From: Acidobacteria bacterium UBA6911
Lineage (GTDB): Bacteria; Acidobacteriota; UBA6911
Length of the DNA: 14,370 bases
Assembly (NCBI GenBank): GCA_002451015.1
Contig: DKBB01000295.1
Coordinates: 1,361 to 15,730, forward strand
Reading direction: 5' to 3'
Part shown: one piece after another, positions 7,253-14,370 of the stretch
How positions within the stretch are numbered: the stretch's first letter is position 1
Layout of the letters: every line of letters begins with the position of its first letter
Translations under genes and position numbers: made by a program
The notes under the pieces: generated by a model
What the model saw: the letters and a program-made list of their open reading frames with translations, nothing else
Database searches by the model: none
What the model was told of the DNA's origin: nothing

Positions 7253-7432
7253 TACATTGACAAAAATAATCGGCCTGATATATCCCTAAAACCTCGCATT
7301 GTTCTTTCTGCTTCATAATCAGCTCCAGCTCGGATTACTTTGCGAGTATCTGTGTATAGCTGACAGAATCGAAAATCCCCTGTTATCCTTGTGCCTGGGC
7401 GATCCATAGAGCCATGCCAATATATCCAAGGT
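7253..7432. other. AT-rich intergenic stretch without a supported gene
   Basis: Between the small secreted gene and the repeat tract next to comEC there is no intact gene I can support. A minus-strand open frame (7213-7407, 64 codons) overlaps the end of the secreted gene and lacks a recognisable family or ribosome-binding site. The stretch could be the decayed 3' part of a longer secreted gene, but I could not align any frame to one. Confidence 0.45.
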
Positions 7433-7493
7433 TTTTAACGTGTGGTATTCAACGTGCAACGAAGCTGTTGACTTTTAACATGCAACGTTCAAC
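7433..7493 (-). repeat. Heptameric repeat tract (minus orientation), after comEC
   Basis: Read on the minus strand, one base after the comEC stop, the units are GTTGAAC, GTTGCAT, GTTAAAA, GTCAACA (7466-7493). After five bases come GTTGCAC, GTTGAAT, an imperfect ACCACAC and GTTAAAA (7433-7460). The strict 7-base spacing with a conserved GTT start is the evidence. It matches the tract at 6887-6946 in inverted orientation. Confidence 0.75.
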
Positions 7494-7494
7494 G

Positions 7495-10212
7495 TTAGTC
7501 AAGTTTTCCCCTTTCGAGAAGTCCGTTAATGTGACTCCGGATCTCATAATCTACGCCGTCAGTTGTGAATGTGATGGCTCCTTCATTCGGTGTCTGGTAT
7601 GCTCGCACGCCTTTTCTGTTGAGACGATGTAGAACTTCGATAGAAGGGTGGCCGAATGGATTGTCGCGCCCTGCGGAGACGACGGCCCATTGGGGCTGCG
7701 TGGCATCAAGAAAGGCGGATGAAGTCGCGGACCGGCTGCCGTGATGCGCTACTTTCAACAAGAGGCAGCCCAGGCTTTCGGGGTTGGCCAGCAGTTCCGC
7801 CTCTCCCCGTTTTCCCAGGTCTCCGGTCAGAAGCGCCGTAAAATGCCTGAAGGACAAGGCAAGCACGATCGAATGATCATTGTCGGAAGGTCCTGCCGGA
7901 TGCGGCTGCGGATGAAGGATGCGAACTGTGACAGGACCGACGTTTTCTTCCATGCCTGCATTTATCGGGTCGGTTCGCACCTTGCGTTGTCGGGCCGTCT
8001 GCAGTATGCCCGACAATATAGGATCCGGACTGCATCGCGGATAAGCCAGTAGCCCCACCTTGAAGTTTTTGAGCAGGGCCGGGATCCCGCCGGCGTGGTC
8101 GATGTCGGTGTGCGACAGCAGGACACGGTCCGGATTTCCCGCCCACGTGTGCCAGAGATAACGGCTGACGACGGCCTCGCCTGTATCGAAGCCTTCAACG
8201 TCGTTTTCTCCTGAAGAAGCACGGCGAAGTCCCCCGGCATCTAGCACCCACAGGGCTTTGTTCGGAAAACGAATGATTATGGAATCGCCCTCCCCTACGT
8301 CCAGAAAGGTCAGTGACAGATGAGGATTTTTCTTTAACCTCTGTTCCGTTATTCCCGCCGGTTTGATGTCCCTGATCTTATGCACCAGGATTTTTGATAT
8401 ATTGGAAGATCCGGACGCCGTGACGGCGAGTAAAAGGAAACTGAATGCACAGGGAATCCAGGACCGTTTCCATCTGAAAAATTTCCACAGGAGCAACAGG
8501 AGGATGACGGCAAAAACGCATGGAGCGGGTGGGGTGGGACACCGCTGCCAGGCGCCCGCAATTCCGTTTACATACTCCGCCAGACTGTTGAGAAGAGTCG
8601 CTGTAGTAATGGCAAATTGAGCCAGCGCAGGACCGATAGTGGTTATTCCGGCCGTAAGCACAGCGGGTATGCCCGACGCCAGGCAAAGGGAAGCGAGGGG
8701 AACGATAACCGGATTGGACAGGGGCGCAATCCAGCTTATGCGGTTGAAATGCAGCGCAATCAGGGGCGCGATCCAGATCTGTACCGCAATCGACAGCAGA
8801 ATCATGCTGCCGATCGCAAAAGCCGCATAGGCCGCAAGGCGCGACAGAAGCAACAGGATCCCGTCCACCCTGACGGGGAGTGTATCGCCCGCCCACTCCG
8901 CAAAAAGCTCGCAGTGCGTCCGCAGCTTTCTGCCCCATCTGTAGCATGTTCCCGGATCCAGGAAGAAGCGGTCCGTGTGCCCGGCATTTTTCAGGGGATT
9001 CAGGGAAGGTTTCAGCCAGCGATTGATCATCGGGACGGCGGTCAGGGCGATCGCCGAAACGGAGAGAAAGGAAAGCTGAAACCCGGTTTCGTACAGACGG
9101 TCCGGATGCGCCGCCAGCAGAATCAACGCGGCTGAAAAAATGATGTTCACGGCATCGGTGCTGCGCAGTAGAAGCCGCCCTGTCAGGTACAGGAGAAACA
9201 TCCAGAGACAGCGTGTGATTCCGGCCTGGAATCCGACTGTCCACGCATACAGGAAGATAATCCCGGCTGCAGACAGGTGCCGGAATCGTTCCGATACCCC
9301 TATGAATCCTGTTACCGCAAGCCATACTCCCGCGATCCAGGCGACATGGAGTCCCGAGACGACCAGGATGTGAAAGGATCCTGTATTCTGAAAAATTTCC
9401 CGTGTTTCATTGTCGAGCGCCGAATGGTCCCCGATCAGCACGCAGGCCAATATTGCTGCAGCCTGCCGGTTTCCCCTGTCCCGGACCGGTTCCAGGGTGT
9501 CGCGCACCTGTTTGCGAACGGAATTCACAAATGATATCAATGGATTGGAAGATATCTGCGATATGGATTCGATCAACATTGGAGACTTGATCCTGCCTGT
9601 CAGAAAGATGCCGCGCCGGGCCAGTGACGAAACTCTGTCAATCGATCCCGGGTTTTCAAAATTGATGGGAGCCTTCCAGACTGCCCAGGATCTTAATGCG
9701 GCTCCAGGCACCAATGAATTCTGCAGCTTTCTTCGATCAGAGGGATCTGCAATCGCGACTCTGAGGATTCCCCTGCCTTTTCCGATAATCCAGGCGCTCT
9801 TTTTCCGGAAGCGTTGAATTTCAACTACGACTAAGATTTCTTGGCTGAACAGCGGACTTCCTTCGGTGATGCGCCCTTCAAAAAGCACCGGTTCGTCGAG
9901 CGGAAAATCCTGGTTGCATACAAGTTGACGAAGATCGTCCGTACCATGTCCGTCGCGATGCGCAAACCCCGTGAGGAATCCGCACAATAAGACGGCTGCC
10001 TGGGCAATAATGGAAGCCTGGAGAATCCTGTCCCTGCGGTATGCAAGAAATGACGCGGCTGTCAGAAGCATCCCGGCCGCTGCAAGTCCCCAGAACCAAT
10101 ATCGGCTGCAGAGCGCTGTGAGGCCGATGCCGGATGCGAAAAACAAAGTGACTGTCACGACCGGCCTGTCCGACTGGAGACGAATCAGGGCGGTCGGACT
10201 CACTACTTTCAT
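7495..10212 (-). CDS. comEC: ComEC/Rec2-type DNA uptake channel protein
   Basis: ComEC is the inner-membrane channel for single-stranded DNA in natural transformation. The 905-residue protein has the complete family layout. Two or three N-terminal membrane helices (about 18-80) are followed by the soluble DUF4131/OB-like region (about 100-215). The multi-helix competence domain (about 247-600) carries the signature LIGDHSALDNETREIFQNTGSFHILVVSGLHVA, seen from 259 to 291. A C-terminal metallo-beta-lactamase domain (632-895) has FLDVGEGDSIII (636-647), LDAGG (657-661), the metal motif HTDIDH (701-706), GDLG (797-800) and AHHGS (822-826). The metal ligands are intact, so nuclease activity is plausible. 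The ATG at 10212 lacks a good ribosome-binding site; a nearby alternative start cannot be excluded. No other competence gene (comEA, comF, dprA) lies in the window. It stands 186 bases after the rRNA methyltransferase gene. Confidence 0.95.
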   Translation of the reverse strand: MKVVSPTALIRLQSDRPVVTVTLFFASGIGLTALCSRYWFWGLAAAGMLLTAASFLAYRRDRILQASIIAQAAVLLCGFLTGFAHRDGHGTDDLRQLVCNQDFPLDEPVLFEGRITEGSPLFSQEILVVVEIQRFRKKSAWIIGKGRGILRVAIADPSDRRKLQNSLVPGAALRSWAVWKAPINFENPGSIDRVSSLARRGIFLTGRIKSPMLIESISQISSNPLISFVNSVRKQVRDTLEPVRDRGNRQAAAILACVLIGDHSALDNETREIFQNTGSFHILVVSGLHVAWIAGVWLAVTGFIGVSERFRHLSAAGIIFLYAWTVGFQAGITRCLWMFLLYLTGRLLLRSTDAVNIIFSAALILLAAHPDRLYETGFQLSFLSVSAIALTAVPMINRWLKPSLNPLKNAGHTDRFFLDPGTCYRWGRKLRTHCELFAEWAGDTLPVRVDGILLLLSRLAAYAAFAIGSMILLSIAVQIWIAPLIALHFNRISWIAPLSNPVIVPLASLCLASGIPAVLTAGITTIGPALAQFAITTATLLNSLAEYVNGIAGAWQRCPTPPAPCVFAVILLLLLWKFFRWKRSWIPCAFSFLLLAVTASGSSNISKILVHKIRDIKPAGITEQRLKKNPHLSLTFLDVGEGDSIIIRFPNKALWVLDAGGLRRASSGENDVEGFDTGEAVVSRYLWHTWAGNPDRVLLSHTDIDHAGGIPALLKNFKVGLLAYPRCSPDPILSGILQTARQRKVRTDPINAGMEENVGPVTVRILHPQPHPAGPSDNDHSIVLALSFRHFTALLTGDLGKRGEAELLANPESLGCLLLKVAHHGSRSATSSAFLDATQPQWAVVSAGRDNPFGHPSIEVLHRLNRKGVRAYQTPNEGAITFTTDGVDYEIRSHINGLLERGKLD

Positions 10213-10318
10213 GGAAAGTACGTTTCAAACCTGCATCCCATATTTACACAAATCCCCGTGCACCTCGACATATGATCATTTATGGTCAGTAACGGGAAAC
10301 GGGTAATTTGTGAATGCC

Positions 10319-10347
10319 GTCTCCGACTCGCTTTAAAAGCCGGAGAC
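10319..10347. other. Stem-loop between rlmD-like gene and comEC
   Basis: GTCTCCG pairs perfectly with CGGAGAC around a 15-base loop that can itself pair (GCTT with AAGC). In the minus direction, which is the direction of both neighbours, no T run follows (GGCATTCAC), so a canonical intrinsic terminator is doubtful. The rest of the gap between 10213 and 10398 shows no gene or recognised site. Confidence 0.5.
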
Positions 10348-10398
10348 ACGTTTTGCCGTGGAATCGGTTGTCTTCAGGAAAGGCTTTTCTGTTTTCTA

Positions 10399-11658
10399 TT
10401 ACCGGCGCCCCAGGCGAACAACCGTTTCGAAATGGTAGGTCTGGGGAAACATGTCCAACCCCTCGATCCGCTCGATCCTGTATTCCTCGGGAGGAATACA
10501 GGAAAGGTCTCGGCATAGGGTCTGCGGGTCGCAGGATACGTACAGGATAGTCTTCGGCGCCAGGGACCGGATTTTTCCCATTACGCCTGTTCCCGCCCCG
10601 GAACGTGGCGGGTCGAGAAGAATGAGATCGTAGTCAGTCATTTTCCCGGACGTTTCAGATTCCAACCATCGCTCGACGTCCGAACAGACGGTCCGTAGGG
10701 AGTCAACTGCAGCAGCAGAGGCGTTTTCACGGCAAAGCCTGGAAGCGGCCGGGAAATCTTCAACCGCGATCATCGACTTAAATTCCGACGCCAAGGGAAT
10801 AGAGAAGAGGCCGACTCCGGAAAAAAGGTCCGCTGCGGCTTTGTGCCCCGTATCATCCGCCAGTTCCCGGACAAGTTGAACAAGATCGGAGACCATGAAG
10901 TCGTTGGCCTGGAAAAAAACGGAAGCTGCAACCGAGTAAAGGAATCCCCCCACTTTTCGCTTCAAAAGAACTTCTGTCGGCGCGGTGATCCTCCTGTCGC
11001 CGGAATGCGCTCTTTTCAAGGTATCGTTGCTTCTAACGGGAGTCGCGGTCCACCTGTCCTCCTCGTGGGAGCCCACGATATCGATTTCGTGCATATCTGT
11101 TTCAATGTCCGTATCAGACTTGAAGTTACGGAGGGATTGCAGTGCCCGGTTGAGCGGAGGGCGCAGCAAAGGACAGCTGGCGATATCTTCGACGCTATGA
11201 GATCCGGCTCGATAGAATCCAAGGGTCCGCCGGGACTCCGAATCCCTTACCTGCAGGCGGGCCCGGGACCTGTAGCCCATCGGCTGCGTGCAGGCTTTCA
11301 TCCTGATAGGGATATCGCGTGTCTGCGGGAGGCGATGGCGGCAAATTTCTTCGAGAATGCGCAGCTTCGCTTCAACCTGTCGCGGATATTCAAGATGCTG
11401 CCAGTGACATCCTCCGCAACTTCCGAAATACGGGCATGCCGGTTCAACACGGCAGGGGGCGGGAACAAGGATTTTTTCGATTTCCGCACGGATGAAATTT
11501 TTCTTTTCCTGGACTGTTCGGACAAGCAAGCGGTCCCCGGGGGCGGAGTACGGTACAAAAACAACTTTCCCCCGGAACCGGCCTAACCCGGATCCTCCAT
11601 AGACCAGTTTCTCAATTTCCGTTTCGAAAGTTTCAGGCAATGGGTTCGATGGATTCAT
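10399..11658 (-). CDS. rlmD: RlmD-family 23S rRNA (uracil-5-)-methyltransferase
   Basis: The enzyme uses S-adenosylmethionine to methylate C5 of a uridine in 23S rRNA. The 419-residue protein contains a TRAM domain at the N terminus (about 10-65, EKLVYGGSGLGRFRGKVVFV). An iron-sulfur cluster site follows: Cys75, Cys81 and Cys84 (CPYFGSCGGCHWQHL), with Cys162 in the ASCPLL position; Cys69 lies just before. The methyltransferase domain has FFQAN (248-252), the SAM-binding DLFSGVGLFSIPLA (277-290), DPPRSG (349-354), the catalytic Cys376 in YVSCDPQTLCRDL and the base Glu411 in HFETVVRL. The length fits the RumA/RlmD/RlmCD group; which uridine is modified (1939, 747 or both) cannot be told from sequence. 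A charged stretch (about 180-228) is variable. The ATG at 11658 has no clear ribosome-binding site and follows an AT-rich repeat. All catalytic residues are present. Confidence 0.93.
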   Translation of the reverse strand: MNPSNPLPETFETEIEKLVYGGSGLGRFRGKVVFVPYSAPGDRLLVRTVQEKKNFIRAEIEKILVPAPCRVEPACPYFGSCGGCHWQHLEYPRQVEAKLRILEEICRHRLPQTRDIPIRMKACTQPMGYRSRARLQVRDSESRRTLGFYRAGSHSVEDIASCPLLRPPLNRALQSLRNFKSDTDIETDMHEIDIVGSHEEDRWTATPVRSNDTLKRAHSGDRRITAPTEVLLKRKVGGFLYSVAASVFFQANDFMVSDLVQLVRELADDTGHKAAADLFSGVGLFSIPLASEFKSMIAVEDFPAASRLCRENASAAAVDSLRTVCSDVERWLESETSGKMTDYDLILLDPPRSGAGTGVMGKIRSLAPKTILYVSCDPQTLCRDLSCIPPEEYRIERIEGLDMFPQTYHFETVVRLGRR

Positions 11659-11668
11659 CGGGAAGATT

Positions 11669-11696
11669 TGATTGACAATTAAAAATTAGAAATTAA
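11669..11696. repeat. AT-rich heptameric repeat tract
   Basis: Four successive 7-base units on the plus strand: TGATTGA, CAATTAA, AAATTAG, AAATTAA. The tract lies 11 bases upstream of the rlmD-like start. Spacing is the same as in the GTTNNAC tracts at 6887 and 7433, but the unit differs. Confidence 0.6.
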
Positions 11697-11814
11697 GGTT
11701 GCCGGATTAATACATCGGATTCTTCCGGATTCAAAGCTGGAACCCGGCCATGAGGAATACGGCGGTTCCCCTTGCCGTGCGGGGCGACCCGAAACAAATT
11801 ACCCATGATCCCAA
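11697..11814. other. Gap between the unknown gene and rlmD-like gene
   Basis: This stretch holds near-direct copies of CCGGATT (about 11702, 11715 and 11725) and a minus-strand stem ACGGC/GCCGT around a 10-base loop. The stem lacks a following T run, so it is not a convincing terminator. No gene is supported here. Confidence 0.45.
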
Positions 11815-12558
11815 CTACAGCCGGAAAAGACTGAAATCCCGGACATCGAACTTCCGGTGCACTTTGCTGCGAATGAAATTATCGTATATTTTCGAATACA
11901 TCTCTTTCGGCAATTTCTTGCGGTAAACCTTCAATTCTGATTTCGCTTCCTTTTCCCATTCGGCGGTTTCCTCGGGAGCGATACAGGAACATAATGCCTC
12001 AACCAGGATCCCGTCCGCAATGCCGAGGTCCCGTTCGAGAGCTTCCAGGTCGGTTTGTGCTCCGGTCCTTAGGGAATGCAGCATTTCTTCCAATCTTTCC
12101 CTTGCCCGATGGATGCCTTCAAGTACGAATTCGCTTATATCAGGGCGTTTTTGAGACAGAGTATTTAATTCACCGATTATTGCGGCTAAATACTCAGCCG
12201 CTTCTGTGATTTCGGTTTCTTTCTGTGAATCGGGAGAAGCTTCATTCTCCTGAGATCCTGTCTGAGCCCGGGACGTTGTCCGGGATTCGCCTACACGGGA
12301 TTCCCGGTATTCGGCAAACTCCGTCATCACACTGTCGTGGCAATAGCAGAGACTGTTTATCTTCAGGCTCCCGCGCCGCTGTTTCGAGAAGAAGCTGTCC
12401 ATAGCAATATCTATGCCGCGAATCGCAACCTGCAGCGGCACGCCGGCATCTCTCCATACAGCAATCAATCCCCAGTCCATTGGAGAAATCAGCAGGTGTT
12501 TGCCGCGTCTTTTAACAAAATGCTCTTCGATTTCAGTGAAATAATTGTAGTAATTCAT
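11815..12558 (-). CDS. Conserved unknown protein cotranscribed with purH
   Basis: I do not recognise a characterised family. The 247-residue soluble protein has three visible parts. Residues 1-85 are compact and helical: YFTEIEEHFVKRRGKHLLIS, then PMDWGLIAVWRDAGVPLQVAIRGIDIAMDSF. The pattern DW-x-x-I-x-x-W-x-x-x-G-x-P-L-x-x-x-x-R-G-I-D recalls conserved unknown proteins in Acidobacteriota and, loosely, DnaD-type helical modules. Residues 86-118 are a polar, probably flexible linker rich in Ser, Glu and Gln. Residues 119-247 are predicted helical with many charged residues and end in basic segments. Cys71, Cys73, Cys190 and Cys192 form two CxC pairs (CYC and CSC), possibly coincidence. There is no signal peptide or membrane helix. 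The start lies 22 bases after the purH stop without an obvious ribosome-binding site, which suggests translation coupled to or transcribed from purH. Confidence 0.75.
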   Translation of the reverse strand: MNYYNYFTEIEEHFVKRRGKHLLISPMDWGLIAVWRDAGVPLQVAIRGIDIAMDSFFSKQRRGSLKINSLCYCHDSVMTEFAEYRESRVGESRTTSRAQTGSQENEASPDSQKETEITEAAEYLAAIIGELNTLSQKRPDISEFVLEGIHRARERLEEMLHSLRTGAQTDLEALERDLGIADGILVEALCSCIAPEETAEWEKEAKSELKVYRKKLPKEMYSKIYDNFIRSKVHRKFDVRDFSLFRL

Positions 12559-12580
12559 CTAAATACTACTGCCGGCTGTT

Positions 12581-14146
12581 TTAGTGCTTAAAGTGGCGGA
12601 TCCCTGTAAAGACCATAGCGATATCCTTTTCGTTGGCGGCTTCAATCACTTCAGAGTCTCTCATGGAGCCGCCGGGCTGAATAACCGCTCGGATTCCATA
12701 TTCCGCTGCAGCCAGAACTCCGTCCGGGAAGGGGAAGAAGGCATCGGAGGCCATTACGGCTCCTTCCAGGGAGAGGGTTGCTTTCAGAGCTCCCCACTTC
12801 ACGGCGTCCACACGGCTTGTCTGCCCGGCCCCTATACCCAGCATCCGGGAAGAATTTGTGAAGACAATTGCGTTGGATTTTACGTGCTTTACGACCCGCC
12901 AACCGAACAACAGGGCTTCCAGCTCTTCCGGCGTTGGTTTCCGCTTCGTCACGGTCTTTAACTCTTCGGGCTTGATGTAGTAGGTATCTTTGTCCTGAAC
13001 GAGATATCCTCCGCCTATCTGGCGGAGCTGTGCCACCGGGGAAGTGTAGGACAGGACCTTCAACAGGCGGATATTTTTTTTCTGTTTCAGGATCTCAAGT
13101 GCATCGGCCATGAATTCGGGGGCAAGGACCACTTCCACGAAGGTCTTGTTGATTTCTTCGGCTGTATCGGGATCAACCGGCCGGTTGAGCGCTACAACCG
13201 ATCCGAAAGCAGAGGCTGGATCGCTGTCCCGCGCCAGGGAGTAAGCGGATAGGAGCGTATCGGATTGAGCGATGCCGCATGGATTGGTATGCTTGATTAC
13301 CGCTGCGGCGGGTTTGTCGAACTCCAGAATGAGGTTCCAGGCACTGTCGGAATCCAGCAGGTTATTATAACTGAGTTCTTTCCCGTGCAGTACCTCTGCT
13401 CCTGCAACACCGCAGGGAGAATCTTCGATCCTGCTGTACAGGGCGCCTCGTTGATGCGGATTTTCACCGTAGCGCAGGTCCCGGGATTTTTTCAGGACCA
13501 GAGCTTGCAGTTCAGGGAACCGGCCCGATTCTTTCTGCGCTCCTTCTGCAGCCCAGATCCGTTCCCCAAAGAAGGAGGCAATGGCACTGTCGTAGGAAGC
13601 CGTGGATGCAAATGCCTTTTGCGCAAGCGCAAATCGGGTGGATTCGCTCAAACTGCAGTCATCGGCCTTCAATTCATCCAGAATCCTTGCATAATCCGAT
13701 GGATCGGTGACAACCGCGACACTGGCATGATTCTTTGCTGCGGAGCGAATCATGCTCGGACCACCGATGTCTATCTGTTCAATGACTTCGGGGTAGGTGG
13801 CGCCTTCCCGCGCCGCTGTCTCTCGAAATGGGTAGAGATTTACCACAACCATATCGATCGGCTGGATGTTCTGTTCTTTCATTTGGCTCTGGTGAGACGG
13901 CTTGTCCCTTATCCCCAAAAGACCGCCATGGACGGCCGGGTGCAGGGTCTTGACTCGTCCATCCAGTATCTCCGGGAATCCTGTGTATTCAGAGACATCA
14001 ACGACAGGTATTCTGTTTTCTCTCAGAAAGAGTGCCGTGCCTCCGGTTGATATCAACTCCACATTCATTTCGTGAAGGAAGCGGGCGAATTCCGCCAATC
14101 CCGTTTTATTGGAGACGCTTATCAGTGCTCGATGAATACGGACCAT
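12581..14146 (-). CDS. purH: Bifunctional AICAR formyltransferase/IMP cyclohydrolase
   Basis: PurH carries out the last two steps of IMP synthesis: formylation of AICAR with 10-formyl-tetrahydrofolate and ring closure. The 521-residue length is typical. The N-terminal IMP cyclohydrolase domain shows SVSNKTGL (10-17), STGGTA (33-38), DGRVKTLHP (62-70), NLYPF (103-107) and IDIGGPSMIRSAAKNH (125-140). The formyltransferase domain shows LRYGENPHQ (224-232), KELSYNNLLD (256-265), the catalytic KHTNPCG (285-291, Lys285 and His286), SDPASAFG (308-315), KSNAIV (423-428), GIGAGQTSRVDAV (437-449), SDAFFPFPDG (467-476) and MVFTGIRHFKH at the end. Both active sites look intact. The ATG at 14146 is set by a GGAGG site (14152-14156) five bases upstream. 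The gene is the first of a likely two-gene unit with the downstream unknown. No other pur genes lie in the window. Confidence 0.97.
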   Translation of the reverse strand: MVRIHRALISVSNKTGLAEFARFLHEMNVELISTGGTALFLRENRIPVVDVSEYTGFPEILDGRVKTLHPAVHGGLLGIRDKPSHQSQMKEQNIQPIDMVVVNLYPFRETAAREGATYPEVIEQIDIGGPSMIRSAAKNHASVAVVTDPSDYARILDELKADDCSLSESTRFALAQKAFASTASYDSAIASFFGERIWAAEGAQKESGRFPELQALVLKKSRDLRYGENPHQRGALYSRIEDSPCGVAGAEVLHGKELSYNNLLDSDSAWNLILEFDKPAAAVIKHTNPCGIAQSDTLLSAYSLARDSDPASAFGSVVALNRPVDPDTAEEINKTFVEVVLAPEFMADALEILKQKKNIRLLKVLSYTSPVAQLRQIGGGYLVQDKDTYYIKPEELKTVTKRKPTPEELEALLFGWRVVKHVKSNAIVFTNSSRMLGIGAGQTSRVDAVKWGALKATLSLEGAVMASDAFFPFPDGVLAAAEYGIRAVIQPGGSMRDSEVIEAANEKDIAMVFTGIRHFKH

Positions 14147-14151
14147 ATATT

Positions 14152-14156
14152 CCTCC
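14152..14156 (-). promoter_or_regulatory. Ribosome binding site of purH
   Basis: GGAGG on the minus strand, five bases before the purH ATG. It supports the start at 14146. Confidence 0.8.
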
Positions 14157-14215
14157 AGAGAGAAATGGTTTTAAAAGCAACGTGCTGATGATGAAAGAAA
14201 TAATACCTTATCAGG

Positions 14216-14248
14216 ATGCGTCTTATAGTCGAAAGGCTAAAAACGCAT
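14216..14248 (-). promoter_or_regulatory. Stem-loop in the purH leader
   Basis: On the minus strand ATGCGT pairs with ACGCAT, extended inward by TTT/AAG and TAG/CTA with a single bulged T, giving about 12 pairs around an 8-base loop. It lies 69 bases upstream of the purH ATG. No T run follows it, so it is a leader structure or protein site rather than a terminator. I do not recognise a known purine-sensing riboswitch core. Confidence 0.4.
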
Positions 14249-14294
14249 ATGGTTAATTTCTGTCATGAGCCTGTGTTTTTACTCTTTGCAAAAC

Positions 14295-14362
14295 GGCCCC
14301 ACTTTACGGGAAAAAGCCTGAATGCCCCGGTTTTTGGCTGGGGCCTCAGCCAAAGGCTGGGG
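14295..14362 (-). terminator. GC-rich palindromic cluster upstream of purH
   Basis: GGGGCC at 14340-14345 can pair with GCCCC at 14324-14328 or, alternatively, with GGCCCC at 14295-14300. A further small hairpin CAGCC-AAA-GGCTG (14347-14359) overlaps a direct repeat GGCTGGGG (14336 and 14355). On the minus strand the first stem is followed eight bases later by a TTTTT run. It may end transcription of a gene beyond the right edge or attenuate entry into purH. Two minus-strand frames run in from the edge (to 14263 and about 14281) but neither is recognisable. Confidence 0.4.
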
Positions 14363-14370
14363 ATGAATGG

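Noticed and set aside
7213..7407. A 64-codon minus-strand open frame beyond comEC
   Set aside because: It overlaps the 3' end of the secreted gene on the other strand, and has no ribosome-binding site or recognisable family.
8378..9325. A 315-codon minus-strand open frame inside comEC
   Set aside because: It overlaps the membrane domain of comEC in another frame, has the composition of a frame shadow, and comEC is clearly intact.
10843..11586. A 247-codon plus-strand open frame opposite the rRNA methyltransferase gene
   Set aside because: The minus-strand methyltransferase carries complete catalytic and iron-sulfur motifs; the plus frame shows no family features.
13265..14050. A 261-codon plus-strand open frame opposite purH
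   Set aside because: purH on the other strand has all its family motifs; this is an antisense shadow.
14263..14370. Open minus-strand frame entering from the right edge, possibly the end of an upstream gene
   Set aside because: Only 35 codons are visible, a second frame is also open, and the DNA is full of palindromes; neither frame shows a recognisable protein end.

Overview
The window is a stretch of ordinary bacterial chromosome, with ten protein genes packed on both strands and no rRNA, tRNA, CRISPR array or insertion sequence that I can see. The mixture suggests a Gram-negative, free-living bacterium of the Acidobacteriota or a deltaproteobacterial-type lineage. The main pointers are a lone, secreted TrbI/VirB10-like glycine-rich protein, a short secreted two-cysteine protein, a conserved unknown protein next to purH, and heptameric intergenic repeats. 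This placement is inference from the look of the families, not from a search.

Layout, left to right. Positions 1-5509 read leftward on the minus strand: a TrbI/VirB10-like secreted protein (4682-5509), a Tex-type RNA-binding transcription accessory protein (1280-4555), a PAS-LuxR regulator (481-1188), and a CofD/YvcK-like protein cut by the left edge (1-437). A 373-base intergenic region then separates this block from two rightward genes: a dihydroorotate dehydrogenase-like flavoprotein (5883-6875) and a small secreted protein (6950-7252). From 7495 to the right edge everything reads leftward again: comEC (7495-10212), an RlmD-type 23S rRNA uracil methyltransferase (10399-11658), a conserved unknown (11815-12558) and purH (12581-14146). 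The unknown follows purH by only 22 bases and is probably cotranscribed with it.

The genes are mostly housekeeping: purine synthesis (purH), RNA modification and RNA binding (rlmD-like, tex), DNA uptake (comEC) and envelope or unknown functions. I do not see a dedicated new multi-gene system. The points that stand out are: (1) an acidic, low-complexity insert of about 265 residues inside the YqgF/RNase H-like domain of Tex, plus a long basic tail; (2) 7-base-period repeat tracts at three intergenic sites, two of which face each other in opposite orientation around an AT-rich islet carrying the small secreted gene; (3) a divergent CofD/YvcK subfamily with an altered second motif; (4) a strongly structured stretch with competing stems upstream of purH.
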